This document shows, in pieces, positions 40,661 through 51,683 of a stretch of 64,000 bases of DNA (position 1 is the stretch's first letter; each line of letters starts with the position of its first letter). The translations under genes were made by a program, and so were the position numbers. The notes beneath the pieces are model-generated. The model was not told the origin of the DNA, ran no database searches, and was given only the letters and a program-made list of their open reading frames with translations. The DNA is from Strigamia acuminata (lineage: Eukaryota; Arthropoda; Chilopoda; Geophilomorpha; Linotaeniidae): NCBI GenBank assembly GCA_949358305.1, contig OX442314.1:37731211-37795210 (forward strand), given 5' to 3'.

Positions 40661-41000
40661 CCATTCACCACTGTGACGCTCAGTAACACGGCTTGGAGCC
40701 TGTTGCAGCCTCCATGAGCGGCTACATAGACCGTGCTGGCTGCTGGGTGAGTACAGTAGAATGTTCGTCCTGAGTAACCGACCCCATCACCTATTGGGTT
40801 TCCAATCCGACTCTGTGTGTGATGGGCCGGTTGCTGGTGTAGCGTGCCTAATAGCACTAACACACAAGGGAGATGGAAGACTCCGACCCCTAGACAACAG
40901 ATTAAAAGTCAAAACCCAACAATCTGGAGTCCGTCTCATTCTTACGTGAGTATGCGTCCCTCCCATTGTAACAAATCGCCATACTGCAGTGGGTAAGACC
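40660..41000 (+). repeat. Dispersed repeat, copy 1 (other copy at 45,430-45,650)
   Basis: Shared blocks include TTCACCAC-GTGA-GCTCAGT, GCAGCCT-CATGAG-G and 'CTGTGTGTGA-GG--GGTTGC-GGTGTAGC-TGCC', in the same order. T-rich DNA follows both copies. The type of element is not clear; no coding motif is seen. Confidence 0.5.
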
Positions 41001-41550
41001 ATACCCAGTCACAATGTGTTTTTTTTTTAAGCTAACTTAGTTTTTATTAATTGTTCACATATTTTAATACTAATTCAATTTTTTAGCACTAATCATTTTA
41101 TATACAGAGTTTTTGTGTTAGTAATGTTTTTTTCGTAGATTGGAATGAGAACGTGAGTTTGTTATCTTTGTTAGATAATTTTTAGTGTTATTTTTTGTGT
41201 GTTTTCACTAATCCATTGTTTTTGGTAGAAACTCATTCAATTTTGCATGTGTGTAGTTTTAATGTTTCATTTGCCTTTTTTATTTGTTTAACTTTCCTTT
41301 AAACTGAGATTCCTATTCAAAAATTTTACAAAATTTTACAATAGTACAATAGTACAATTAGTAGACCAAGTTCCAAGAAAGTCACTCATTTGTACATTGC
41401 ACCAAAATACTCCAAAATGCGCCGAAATTACAACAAAATTACGGAAAACATGATAAAATTCACTAAGATAAATTTTTCATTTGTAATTTTGTAATCGGGG
41501 ATTTAGTATGGTAAGCAATCCACATTTCATCCAATAAATTATGGATAAAA
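41001..41550. other. T-rich DNA following the dispersed repeat
   Basis: It contains tandem AAATTTTACA and ATAGTACA short repeats at about 41,320-41,360. No gene recognised. Confidence 0.4.
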
Positions 41551-41949
41551 ATGGAATTACAGCTGGATTTGTCGAGAAGAGAGATGGTCGCTGGCAAACC
41601 ACTGCAGTCCTTGGAGGAGGTGCATACTCGCTCTTACACGATTGAAGAATGGAAAATAGATCAAAGATTAGGAACTGATAACGTCCATCAAACTCCTGCT
41701 TGGATGAAAAATCATTCATTAAATTCTCAAGGATTTGAAGATGAGTCAGTTCCCATGAAAACGGACGATGCAGTCATTAATTGTAATCTTCATCCAAAAA
41801 CAAAAGATTGGGTTAAAAGAAAAATCACGATTCCAATTAAAAAATCGAAACGCGTTCCTAAACCAAACACGAAATATACACAAGATTTCGTGCAAGTAAT
41901 GAATTCTTTTCATTATAACAAATTTATTTATAATGGAGTAACACTTTAG
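41551..41949 (+). CDS. Hypothetical 132-aa basic protein
   Basis: An ATG-initiated frame of 132 codons ends in a clear stop. The second half is Lys-rich ('VKRKITIPIKKSKRVPKPNT'). It has higher codon regularity than its AT-rich surroundings, but no domain I recognise, and no promoter or splice context was found. It may be a piece of a transposon protein. Confidence 0.25.
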   Translation: MELQLDLSRREMVAGKPLQSLEEVHTRSYTIEEWKIDQRLGTDNVHQTPAWMKNHSLNSQGFEDESVPMKTDDAVINCNLHPKTKDWVKRKITIPIKKSKRVPKPNTKYTQDFVQVMNSFHYNKFIYNGVTL

Positions 41950-43565
41950 ACTTTACATTCCTATTCACTAATAAATACCATGGGCTGATAGGTGATAATA
42001 AACCTATCAACCAATGAGAACAATCCAAGGAAAATATAACCGTCGACCCCGTAGCTAGAGAGTACATCACATACTTTCGATAAAACAGACTACTCACTCG
42101 CCAAAAAATCCGCCTATGTTTCCAATGAAATTAACGACGTGACAAGTTACTTTTTGTTAATATGTAATTCGTCAATACGCCTTGTTTTATCTTGGTTTTA
42201 TCTATCGTAATGATTTTGGTTGCATTGTAATGGATTTGTAATGGATTAATGGATTTGTGATTTGGTTCTCCATTTTTATTACTGCTTTAATATTTTAATT
42301 ATGAATTTTGTATTAATTTATGTGATGAGCTACTTAAGAAGATGTATCAATTGATTTTGTATGTATAGATAATTAGTTTAATTTTTGATGCTCAAGTTGT
42401 GCTAAATGTGTTCATTGTTTATATTTATGATTTATTTTGTACGATTTTTATTTACTAATTTAGCGACAGATTTTTCTTATGGTCACCGTAGGTAGCGACC
42501 CGCCCGTGCCTATTAGTCAGGGCGTAGACTCATCGAAGGACACCTAATGTTGGTCAAGAGGTTGTGGTAGTGGAGGAAACATTGCAGTCCCAAGACAACT
42601 GAGGTTTTTTAAAAACCTCCCGGTCTGTGGATCTAGGTCAGGTCCTGGTTGGTTATTATTTTCGTTTTTTTGTGATCAACTTTTTCATCTAAATTTTATG
42701 TGTTGTCTTTAAATTATGTTTGTTTTAAATTGGTTATTCTGTGTCACCTGGCTCCAATATGTGCAAATCTCGTATGAGGGTCTCCACCACCAGGGAGAGG
42801 TATTCTGTAATCTCGCCAACCGAGAACGCTGAACGGAACTTCAGGTTCGTAACGTTAAAGTGTGCAGTATGCTTTGCACATCAATTTTAGCTGCACAACA
42901 GTAGATGAACTAAACCATCTTTCTTTATAGTACAGTTCCAGCTAAAGCAGAATCTTTTGATACCGTAATTAGGATGCCATGGCAAGAAGATAATATACAG
43001 AGTATTACTTGTGGTATTTTAATATTTACATTTTTCCACGTAACAAAAATACTTTGCGTCTATTTTCCGCAACCATGTCCCGCGAGCGCACAGACCGCGA
43101 GAAAATTCCAATCCAGTTGTTTGAACTAGATAATTACCAAAGAACTAGATTATTGCCAAGTTCATTTCCCACAATTCCATGTGCAGCATAGTCAGTTGAC
43201 TGACTATTGGCAACAAGCTAGCCTGGATATGTGACTTTTTGCTTTTTGGTTGCAACGACCTAGCCTGAACGTTTTAAGCCAATATTAGGCCAGAACCACA
43301 TTTGACCACTTTCACATAAGTCAAGTTGTGCAGTGACCACTTTCATTTGTGGCAAGTGACACAACTGAAATCAGTCAGAACTTTTTTGTTTGTGTTCATT
43401 TTGGTTTTTTTTAAATTAAAGTAAATTCAGTATATTTTTCAACCCTCATGTGCAAATTTATTTATTTATTACACTAAGCCTAAAAAACTTGAAATAAACA
43501 TTCTGATTACATACTGAAAAGAGGTGACCACTTACACCTGGGTATGAGTAGTATTGTTGCATTGT
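41950..43565. other. Intergenic DNA without a recognised gene
   Basis: Mostly AT-rich. A moderately GC stretch at 42,480-42,860 contains a GAGGTTTTTTAAAAACCTC inverted repeat (about 42,600). Short open frames have no recognisable motif. Confidence 0.4.
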
Positions 43566-43569
43566 CCAT

Positions 43570-44070
43570 GATTCAAGCTTGAGTTGTTATTATTTCTACA
43601 CCAGCACAATTCTCGCGTGATTCTGCGGTGCGACTCGATTCAGAGCTAACCACGTACTTTGAACACACGTACATTAGAGGTCGTAGACGAGGCCGCGGAT
43701 TTTCACCTGCACTTTTCCAATTTCTTTGTGGAATCAATACGAGAGTAGTCTTGACGGCATTCCACGTACTACAAACATCGCAGCCTTCAACTACTGTTTG
43801 TGTGTCACCATCCCACATTATGGACTTTCTTGGCTGGGCTGCGACGAGACATGCAGCTCCAAAAAGGTAGATTTCTTCAAAGGGCTGCTGGTGTCCAGCA
43901 CCCGCAGGAAAAACGATTTCGACTAGCAATTAACAAATCACCCGAAAATTTGCAATTAGTTGGTGCACGATTACTTGACAACCGTCCAATTGTCGCCCCG
44001 ATGAGTTGGCCACGCGATTACTTAGCAGCGATGAATGGTCGCGCGATGAGAAATCCGGCGATGTAAAGTC
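43570..44070 (+). pseudogene. MULE/FLYWCH-type transposase, C-terminal fragment
   Basis: Pieces in adjacent frames: 'LTTYFEHTYIRGRRRGRGFS', then WNQYESSLDGIPRTTNIAAFNY, then CHHPTLWTFLAGLRRD. These follow the 'YFE-TYIG--R--R-P-F---WN-Y------PRTNN--EGWH---------HP--W-FL--L' block of animal MULE transposases. Two frameshifts separate them. The preceding part of such a protein lies at 24.3 kb in the same orientation, but the two need not come from one element. Confidence 0.65.
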
Positions 44071-44084
44071 GCCGTACCGCGAAA

Positions 44085-45220
44085 TCAACACAAATCTGAA
44101 TACAGTACAAAGATATTAGTGATCCTTGTGTTGTGTGATTAGATGTTAAATTGTAAATGGCACATTCATATAGGAAAATGTAGGCTTACAATACAAATTC
44201 AATGTAAATGCCACATTCATGTAGCAAATGCAGGCTTACAATACAAATTCAATGTAAATGCCACATTCATGTAGCAAATGCAGGCTTACAATACAAATTC
44301 AATGTAAATGCTTACAATTCAGCTAGAAAAAGTCACATAAAATTCCATATGACCAGAGCTCTCTTCTGGTTCCACTGAGACAGATCATGTTTTCAGTTTA
44401 TCCAGGGGTGACCACTGACCACGTGGAGGTAGAGAGTTGGATTTTACACCCCCTAAGAAATTATTTATGAATAAACATAACTCGAGATAAGGTAAACAAT
44501 TCAGTAAAATAATAAAAATTAAAAATAAGCAGGAGAAATCAAATCGGAAATTAACAAAACGTCACTTTTAAACATGAATGCCGCCAATTTTTATCTGAAA
44601 ACTTTTCGAAAATGTTGAAAATTTTAGCCACTTCAATCATCTGAATTACTTTAACGTATTTGCCACGCAGTGCTGACGAAACGAACATTTTGGTCTAAAA
44701 CGTACTTAATGTTAAATTAAATTAACAGTTTGTGTATTTTATCACATACTCTAATGGTTTTCTTTTGGTATCGCCTGAAATGAATTTGACGAAATTACTG
44801 TCTATCAAACAATTATTCCATACAAAAATGTACCAACGATAAAACAAGATAATTGAATAACGAGAACAAAGTTAAAAACACATGAGATTAGGCATCGAAC
44901 CCGAGCACAAACCTGCGAGCGAGCTTCCATTGTCTCGAGCAACGTTGAAATATACGGGGTCCACAAGCGTAAACACACAGTTCGCTGCTCAAGAAAGAAC
45001 AAATCTTACACTATACGACTCCAATAATTTCTATAATTAAACAAAAAGAAAAAGAAAAGAAGAACACAGATATTAAATTCGAAAATGAAAAAAAAGATTC
45101 CGAAATCTACAAAATTCCTCGCATTTATCTTACGAATCACGTATCGTCAATTTCTATTTTCCATAATTTTGCAAGGTATGGTAACCCAAAAGAACCATCA
45201 ATTTTTTCTTTCAAAGTAAA
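44085..45220 (+). repeat. Dispersed element, subfamily B, copy B1
   Basis: Aligns along its length with B2 (61,045-62,060), from 'GATATTAGTGATCCTTGT' to the AAAAGAACCATCA stretch near 45,200. It is related to the A copies chiefly through the conserved block (44,345-44,455) and more weakly in the tail. At 44,160-44,320 a 50-bp unit with CCACATTCATGTAGCAAATG is tandemly repeated three times. No conserved reading frame. Confidence 0.7.
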
Positions 45221-45429
45221 ATAAAAATATATTACGTCCGGACACACTAAATATCCAACATAAACGAGTAAACTGCAATAATACATCTTGCAACTTACTT
45301 TTTATTTTTCAATTTTTAATTACATACACTTTCCAAATTCCAACTAAATCGATGCGAATCTTCTTCTACAATTAACAACAAGAGTTGTGTCGTGGTAGCC
45401 AACGAGAAGATTCATTCTCAGCCTTACTC

Positions 45430-45650
45430 CATACCCTACTTCACATTCACCACCGTGATGCTCAGTGTTATGGCGTTGGATCCACCACAGCCTTCATGAG
45501 TGCCGCATTGACCTATAGATAAGTTCTGCAGAATAGCAAAGCATACCGACCACGTTAATTATGGGGATTACTTCCCTGTGTGTGACGGATTGGTTGCCGG
45601 TGTAGCATGCCCAAGAAATACGGCCCGCATGTGGGTTAGACTAGGAATAT
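45430..45650 (+). repeat. Dispersed repeat, copy 2 (other copy at 40,660-41,000)
   Basis: Contains TTCACCACCGTGATGCTCAG, CAGCCTTCATGAGTGCCGC and TGTGTGTGACGG...GTGTAGCATGCC in the same order as copy 1. Confidence 0.5.
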
Positions 45651-46804
45651 TTTTCACTAGCTTTTAAACTTAAAATAATTTTCTCCAGTGTTAATTTAGG
45701 GTTAAATTTGCTTATAATTTCTAAGTTATTTCCTAGAGTTTAGGTTCGTTTTGTCAAGTATTCCAGTGATTTCTAAGTTACTATTTTGATGTTTTTGACT
45801 TCATTTAATGTTAAATAAAAACATGGTGTTATATTTTCTTTAGAATAAGACTAATTTAGTGTTAAGTTAAGCAGATGTCTCTTAGTTTTAGCGCATCTCA
45901 ATCGCGCGCTTAGATTAATGAACTTGACCTGATATTTATCCTAACGTTAGCAGAATATTTGGGAGCGTGACAATGTGATTGCCCACACATATTGAAATCA
46001 ACCATTATTTGCCATTATTTCCCAAATGTCGTCAATGAATGCCTCGTCATCAGATCGATTAATTAGACAAATAAAGGGTAATAGAAAATTTCCTATTAAT
46101 TAGAGATTGCCACCCAGTTTAGGCAGTTCACTCCAGAGCTTCAACCAAAGATGTTCTCTGCTTTAAGTTTATACTCAGAATCTGATGTCACCCAGTTAAT
46201 GGCTGGGCTGATGGTTCCTTCTACTGTTTCCTAAATTAAGTTAGAACTTGGTCATTCATTTTTGGTTTTGACTTAGGAAAGTGCACTTGTTTAGGTATAA
46301 TTTAATGTTTTGTTTATAAGTTGTAAAAGTCATTTATTTATCTGATTGAGTTGATTTAGATAATTCTAGACAGTAGCTAGTACTATACTCTGCTAGCTGC
46401 AGTCAAAAAGGAACTTTACAATCTGTAGTGCCATTGGTCGAACCATTTTACTGGTGTAGTGATCCGGAAAAGTAGACCAAAACACCAGAATTGCATTACA
46501 ATGTACAGACATTGCAATCGATTGCCTAGGCAACGGCCTAAAATTCAAACTTCCAGACAATAGACTTCATATATTTCTGTAGCTTTAGACTTGGTTTTAG
46601 TTTTGGGTCAATTTTAAATTTATTTTTTCCTTCTTCTCTTAGTCAAAATTTTCGAACAATCTCTTTGTTTTATTAGATTCAGTTTTATTTCAGTCTATGT
46701 AGTATGGAGTATGGCCAACTAATTTTTTAATTGATGATGACTGCATTGGTGCATTACGAAAATTTGATTTGCTCTAAAGAATTCTTTATATTTTTTTTCA
46801 TATT
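45651..46804. other. T-rich DNA 5' of the split peptidase gene
   Basis: No gene recognised until a polypyrimidine tract and TTGTGAAG (46,790-46,810) that could be a 3' splice site for the peptidase exon. The 'CCCACAC-TATTGAAATCAACC' stretch at 45,983 recurs at 59,030. Confidence 0.4.
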
Positions 46805-46809
46805 GTGAA

Positions 46810-47046
46810 GTGTCTTTCAATTGACAATACGAGACATACTTCGGTTGTTTTCTTACAGCGTAGTCAATTTTTGAATAAGGATTTTATTTTGGTTTTGCTT
46901 GGCACTAATACACAATCTAAAAAAACTGCTGATCACTGGATGTTGGGTATCATCTGTTTTAAGCTGAAGCAATTCATCATTCTGGATTCGCTGCCACCTT
47001 CTGGAGATGTTTTCAAGGCAAGAGCAGAGTCATTTAAGGCTTTAGC
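46810..47046 (+). pseudogene. C48 (Ulp1-like) peptidase gene, 5' part, split by Copia
   Basis: The frame encodes 'TADHWMLGIICFKLKQFIIL' then DSLPPSGDVF, the His- and Asp-containing half of a Ulp1/SENP-type cysteine peptidase, which removes SUMO-like tags. It runs into the Copia LTR at 47,047 after KALA. The continuation lies at 56,964-57,180 in the same phase. The 5' limit looks like an exon boundary, and earlier exons are not identified. Many invertebrate genomes carry such peptidases in transposons, so this may be a transposon gene rather than a host SENP. Confidence 0.7.
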
Positions 47047-47096
47047 TGTTGTATTTGGGAAAAGACTGGATAACTTCGGATGAAAAGATATGAGGG

Positions 47097-47672
47097 TGTA
47101 GATTCCAATCGCTTTTAGTTGGTCTTCTTAAAGTCTCTGGCTTCTTTGTAATGTGTTTGAAAATATGTTGCAAGTTGAAATAAAGAGACGTGTTGCCAAT
47201 ATGAATTTTGTACACTCACTGGGGTTAAACTTTATTGTCTTCAAAAAGATATATACAAAAACGCTCCTATTGGAGCACCACTAATCCGATAATTGGCTTC
47301 AGCTGCATTCCTAGAAGGAGAGCTGAAGCCAGGTCATGTGACAATAATCTAACCCTCTTTAAATAAAAGGTTAATGACACTAAATTGTAAATAAACAAAT
47401 AAAAAACATAATAAATGGAAATATTAAATATCAAATCAAAAAATATGGAAATTAGCAAATAAAGACACTAAAATATTATAATAAGAATTAATAAGAACAA
47501 ATATCAAATAGAAAACATTATTAAATCAAGGTTTACAAAATAGCAATAATAATGGCACATTAAAGGGAATGTGCACCCAAATTAAAATGTTATGAAATCA
47601 AAATACAAAAATATCAAATAAAATGACACATTAAAGGGAATGTGAACCTGAGGTAAAACGCCAGTTTTCACA
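47097..47672 (-). repeat. BEL 3' LTR
   Basis: 576 bp. It contains a GGCTTCAGCTGCATTCCTAG / GAGAGCTGAAGCC imperfect inverted repeat, TTTATTGTC (AATAAA on the minus strand) and two 'CACATTAAAGGGAATGTG' units. Same length and sequence as the partner at 51,684. Confidence 0.93.
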
Positions 47673-47702
47673 CTCCCCCCGCGCCGATTTCACTCTGAAC
47701 TT

Positions 47703-50700
47703 CTAATTGACCCCCTTGTTGCACAAATAATTTTTGAATGACTCATCTTTGGTGTTATTCAACAATGCAGCCAATTCCTTGTTTGTACGGTGAAAGGTCG
47801 TCCCGTTGTCGCTGTACAATGTCTTTGGTAGTCCTCGGCGACTCACAAATCGTTCGAATGCGTCGATGAAATCAGGCGTGTTGAGCGAGGGCACCAATTC
47901 GAGATGCGCCGCTCGGATGTTGCCACAAGTAAACAGTGCAATGTATGCCTTTGTTTTGCGCCCTCTGATGTACATGGGTCCCGCAAAGTCGACTCCCGTG
48001 ACTGCAAACGGCTCGCAACGAGTAATTCTATCGAATGGCAGCAATCCGGGTGATTCTTGCATTAATTTGCCTTGTATCTTCATGCACGTGACGCATCGAC
48101 TTGATGTTGACTTCAAGGTTCTCCTTGCGGCCGGTGTCCAGTATGACTCTCTAAATTGGGCGAGCGTTGCTGCCAAGCCGCAGTGGAGAACCTGGGAATG
48201 AGAATGCAAAAATATTAGTTTGGTCAATTCGCATTTTTGTGGTAACACGATAGGTTGTGTTGCCGTTTGTTCATCTTTGGAGGTTTGTAGTCTGGTCCTC
48301 AGTCTCATTACTCCATTTGCATCAATGAATGGGTTGAGCAGCTTTAATTTGGATCCTGCCATCAATGGTTTCCCCTCGGTCAATTGTCTCATTTCTGCAG
48401 CGTAGTGTTGCTGCTGTGCGGCGATGATTAATTTCTGTTTTGCGTTCACGAGTTCTTCTGCATTTAGAACTCCTTGTCGACGGTGTTCGCTGTCGGCTCT
48501 CTGTTTTGAGTTGTGTGCGAAACGATAGCACCAGGCCCACACTCGACATGTGCGTAAATACGAGCTGGAAATTGGAAATGCAATTTTTTGATTATTTTGT
48601 TGAACTGCATTTGCATGGGTTTCTCCGCTTGGCGCCTCCTCTTCGTCAGCTTCACTGTCCAATTCGTCTGGGTCTATGGGTAATTTTATTTTATTATTTG
48701 GCCAGTTTTCTTGCTCTTCACTTAGCCATTTTGTCCCTTTCCACCACAGGTTGTCATTTATCAGTTCCGATGCGTTTATGCCTCTTGTCAGTCGGTCGGC
48801 TGGATTTTCCGGGCCCGCGACGTGTTTCCATGCTTTTACGTGTGATTTCTCTCTAATTTCGATCGCCCGGTTGTTTATGAACGTTGGTGGCCGCTTGGAT
48901 GTGTTTGTTATCCAATGCATCTGACTGTCGGTCCCGTAATGGTATCGGTCGCAGTCCGTCACCTCCTTCAGTTGGTCCTTAAGTTGTACCGCGAGGAGGG
49001 CGCCCATCAGTTCCATTTTGGGCAGCGTCAGCTGTTTTACTGGAGCTACTCTAGATTTGGAAAATGAAAAATTTATTATAATTAAATCTTCTTTCTTTCT
49101 GCGCATATAAGCCACTGCTCTCGGGCTGGCTTCGCAGAATATATGAAATTCGTTTTCTTGACGTAGTTTAAATCCAATCCATCTTGGCAGTTTGACTTCT
49201 TTTAATTTGGGGATTTGATTTGCCCATTTTTTCCACGTTTCTTGAATTTCTTCATTTAATTCCTTGTTCCATGTCAAGTTTCTTAGCCACAAGGTTTGGA
49301 AAAAAATCTTTGCCGTAATGGTGAAGGGACTCGCGAATCCCAACGGGTCGAAAATCTGTGCTATTATGTGGATGACTTCTCGTTTGGTGATTCGCTTGGT
49401 TTCGACGTCGTCTGTAATTTCCACAGCAAGGCTTATTTGGTCTGTGTTTGGACTCAATCGTAATCCCAAAACTTTGGTCTCGTCGTCGTTCATCAGGTTG
49501 CAATTAGATGGGACTTCTTGTTTGGCGATTTCATAATTGTCAGCAAGCTCGTCTGGATTCACTGTCCACGGCAGCTGGACGGAATAATGGCTCCCTGTCC
49601 AGTTGATGGTTTGGTTAAATTTCTTAATTATTTTCTCATCTCGCGTGGCGGCCATTGATTCATGCTGGACTCCAATCGATTCAAGCTCCCAAAATTTGCG
49701 CAACAGGTCATCTGTAGAAGGAATAATGGTTATCGTATTAGCTTGCGTAGGCGACGCGGTGAGTTGTGTCCCCTGCGTCGTTTGGCCGTGCAGCGTCCAA
49801 CCCAAAATCGTGTGTACAGCGGCCAAATTTTCTTCAATAAATTTGGAACAACCCGTGGTGATCTTGTTATAATGGTCCACGCCGAGGAGAATGTCCACTT
49901 CGCTTGAATGTAAGGCGGCCTGTTTGCAATTCACTTGGATTCCCAAGTCTTTTAATTTGTCATTTAAGGCGCTGGTTGGAATTTCTGTCGGAGTGGTTGT
50001 GCACCGCGGCGTTTCAATTGCATCGATTAATATGGCTGGAGATGCTCCGTTGGCTGGTCGTATTTTCACCTGCACTCGGTTTCTCACTTCCATTTTGGGG
50101 TGCTGACCAAACGTGGCGAGGTTGATCTTTTCCGTTCCCAATTTTTTCAAATTTAATTTCTGGGCCACGTCAGCGCGAATAAATGTGCGCTGTGCTCCGC
50201 CGTCTATGTAGCAGACACCCTTGGTTTGCAGCTTCTCTCCGCTCAATTGTGCCATTTGGATCATCAAAAATTCAACAGCTGGTCGATTTACGTTGACAAC
50301 TGTGTTTTGTTTGATTTCAGTCACCTCAATTTGTCTACCGGAACTTGATTCGTTCGTTGCTGTCGATTTTGGCTTGGTGCACAAATATGTGTGGTGCTGC
50401 CCTTCACATCGATAGCACTTCATTGACGTGCGACACTCGTTGGTCGGGTGCGGTGTTCGTCCGAGGCATCGAAAACAAACGTTTTTTGCCTTTAATTTCT
50501 CCATTCGTTCTTCAGCGTTGAGTGGGCAGACTTTTCTGTCGTGGCTCTTTGACTCACAAAATTGGCAAGTCCTAACTGCAACTGACATCATTGATGCGGA
50601 ACTTTCATAGACTCGTTTATCTCTCTTGTCAAATCGTTTCTTCTCTTTTTTGAAATTCGAGGAGTCCGGAACTGCATTTAATTTCGGTTGGGATTCAGTT

Positions 50701-51638
50701 GGCCTCGATTGATTTGCCATCATCTCGTATTGGGCCTCCTTGGTCACAAATTCGTGCAGCCAGTTCATGAGACGAGGGACTGATCGCTCTGCAGCGTTCT
50801 CTCGGTCGTATTCACGCATCAGTGTACGTGGGATTGCTGTGGCCAGTGTGGGAAACAGCGTCCTTTGATATTCCTCGAGGCGCACATCGATGTTGCTCAA
50901 ATTTTCGATGTTTATTTCGACGTGGCGGTGCAAATGCTGCAGTCCAGCGTAATCCTTCTCGTCCTTTACTGCAGGTAAAACGGATAAATTATTTATAAAT
51001 CGATTTTCCAATAAAATTTTATCGCCATATTTCTTTTTTAAGCGATCAACTGCGACCAAGTAATTTGGTATTGTTATTTCTAACGCTTTGATGTCATTCA
51101 AAGCGTCCCCGTGCAGATACGTGCGCAGGTGAAGCAATTTATTTATATTGTCCAACTGTGTGTCGTCTCCATATTGCACGCTAAATGTTTTCCAGAACCC
51201 ACTCCAATCCTCTGGCCGCCTACCGTCAAATTTTGGCACTTCCAACGGTTTTCTTTTTATCGAATTGTTAATTGTTGGTATTATGGCTTGATTCAATTGT
51301 AGCGGTAAATTTTGAGGCACAATGGGTTGAACTGGATAATTTTGAGTGGTGTACGTCATAATGGCGGCTCTAGTTGATGCAGCGCGGTCCTCTATGGCGT
51401 CGATCGCGTTGCTCACCTCGTCCACCTCAAGGTCACTTTTTGCCAAGTCCATGGCCAAATCACTGGCTTTTGTAACGCGGAGCATTTTCCCCGCCAGTTG
51501 ATCTGTCCAGATGCTGAGCACGTCTTTGGTCACCACCGGCACGCCAGCAAAGGCAGTTGTAATGGCGGCCATTAATGTCTCTGCAGCCTGGATGGCTGTG
51601 GTCAAGGCCCTTCTCTTCAATTCAAATTTCGGAGGCAT
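47703..51638 (-). CDS. BEL/Pao polyprotein with RT core deleted (1,311 aa)
   Basis: One open frame; the ATG at 51,638 (MPPKFELKRR) is chosen because the frame upstream lacks ATG. In order: gag of the DUF1759 type with 'VPKFDGRRPEDWSGFW'; three zinc-knuckle-like Cys clusters (CQFC, CFRCLGR, CYRCEGQHHTYLC); an aspartic protease region with YIDGGAQRTF (usually DSG, here DGG) and DILLGVDH; only the first edge of reverse transcriptase ('HYSVQLPWTVNPDEL'). The frame then jumps to the RT end ('KVLGLRLSPNTDQISL' and 'IAQIFDPLGFASPFTI'), so the catalytic palm with its YVDD is missing in frame. RNase H has lost its first Asp (FCEAS), and the integrase keeps 'GVDFAGPMYIRG' and LYSDNGTTF but stops before the catalytic Glu. 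Not autonomous. Confidence 0.9.
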   Translation of the reverse strand: MPPKFELKRRALTTAIQAAETLMAAITTAFAGVPVVTKDVLSIWTDQLAGKMLRVTKASDLAMDLAKSDLEVDEVSNAIDAIEDRAASTRAAIMTYTTQNYPVQPIVPQNLPLQLNQAIIPTINNSIKRKPLEVPKFDGRRPEDWSGFWKTFSVQYGDDTQLDNINKLLHLRTYLHGDALNDIKALEITIPNYLVAVDRLKKKYGDKILLENRFINNLSVLPAVKDEKDYAGLQHLHRHVEINIENLSNIDVRLEEYQRTLFPTLATAIPRTLMREYDRENAAERSVPRLMNWLHEFVTKEAQYEMMANQSRPTESQPKLNAVPDSSNFKKEKKRFDKRDKRVYESSASMMSVAVRTCQFCESKSHDRKVCPLNAEERMEKLKAKNVCFRCLGRTPHPTNECRTSMKCYRCEGQHHTYLCTKPKSTATNESSSGRQIEVTEIKQNTVVNVNRPAVEFLMIQMAQLSGEKLQTKGVCYIDGGAQRTFIRADVAQKLNLKKLGTEKINLATFGQHPKMEVRNRVQVKIRPANGASPAILIDAIETPRCTTTPTEIPTSALNDKLKDLGIQVNCKQAALHSSEVDILLGVDHYNKITTGCSKFIEENLAAVHTILGWTLHGQTTQGTQLTASPTQANTITIIPSTDDLLRKFWELESIGVQHESMAATRDEKIIKKFNQTINWTGSHYSVQLPWTVNPDELADNYEIAKQEVPSNCNLMNDDETKVLGLRLSPNTDQISLAVEITDDVETKRITKREVIHIIAQIFDPLGFASPFTITAKIFFQTLWLRNLTWNKELNEEIQETWKKWANQIPKLKEVKLPRWIGFKLRQENEFHIFCEASPRAVAYMRRKKEDLIIINFSFSKSRVAPVKQLTLPKMELMGALLAVQLKDQLKEVTDCDRYHYGTDSQMHWITNTSKRPPTFINNRAIEIREKSHVKAWKHVAGPENPADRLTRGINASELINDNLWWKGTKWLSEEQENWPNNKIKLPIDPDELDSEADEEEAPSGETHANAVQQNNQKIAFPISSSYLRTCRVWAWCYRFAHNSKQRADSEHRRQGVLNAEELVNAKQKLIIAAQQQHYAAEMRQLTEGKPLMAGSKLKLLNPFIDANGVMRLRTRLQTSKDEQTATQPIVLPQKCELTKLIFLHSHSQVLHCGLAATLAQFRESYWTPAARRTLKSTSSRCVTCMKIQGKLMQESPGLLPFDRITRCEPFAVTGVDFAGPMYIRGRKTKAYIALFTCGNIRAAHLELVPSLNTPDFIDAFERFVSRRGLPKTLYSDNGTTFHRTNKELAALLNNTKDESFKNYLCNKGVN

Positions 51639-51662
51639 TTTTTTACTTGCAGTTTGGGGTAC

Positions 51663-51683
51663 TCCCGGGTTTCGGCACCAAAA
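51663..51683 (-). promoter_or_regulatory. BEL primer-binding site, tRNA-Phe type
   Basis: Directly inside the 5' LTR the minus strand reads TTTTGGTGCCGAAACCCGGGA (shown in part). On the plus strand, TCCCGGGTTTCGGCACCA equals the 3' end of animal tRNA-Phe plus CCA over 18 bases, so tRNA-Phe is the likely primer. Confidence 0.8.

Noticed and set aside
40390-40863. 157-codon minus-strand frame
   Set aside because: It runs through a dispersed repeat, shows no known motif and has a low-complexity Ser/Pro-rich composition.
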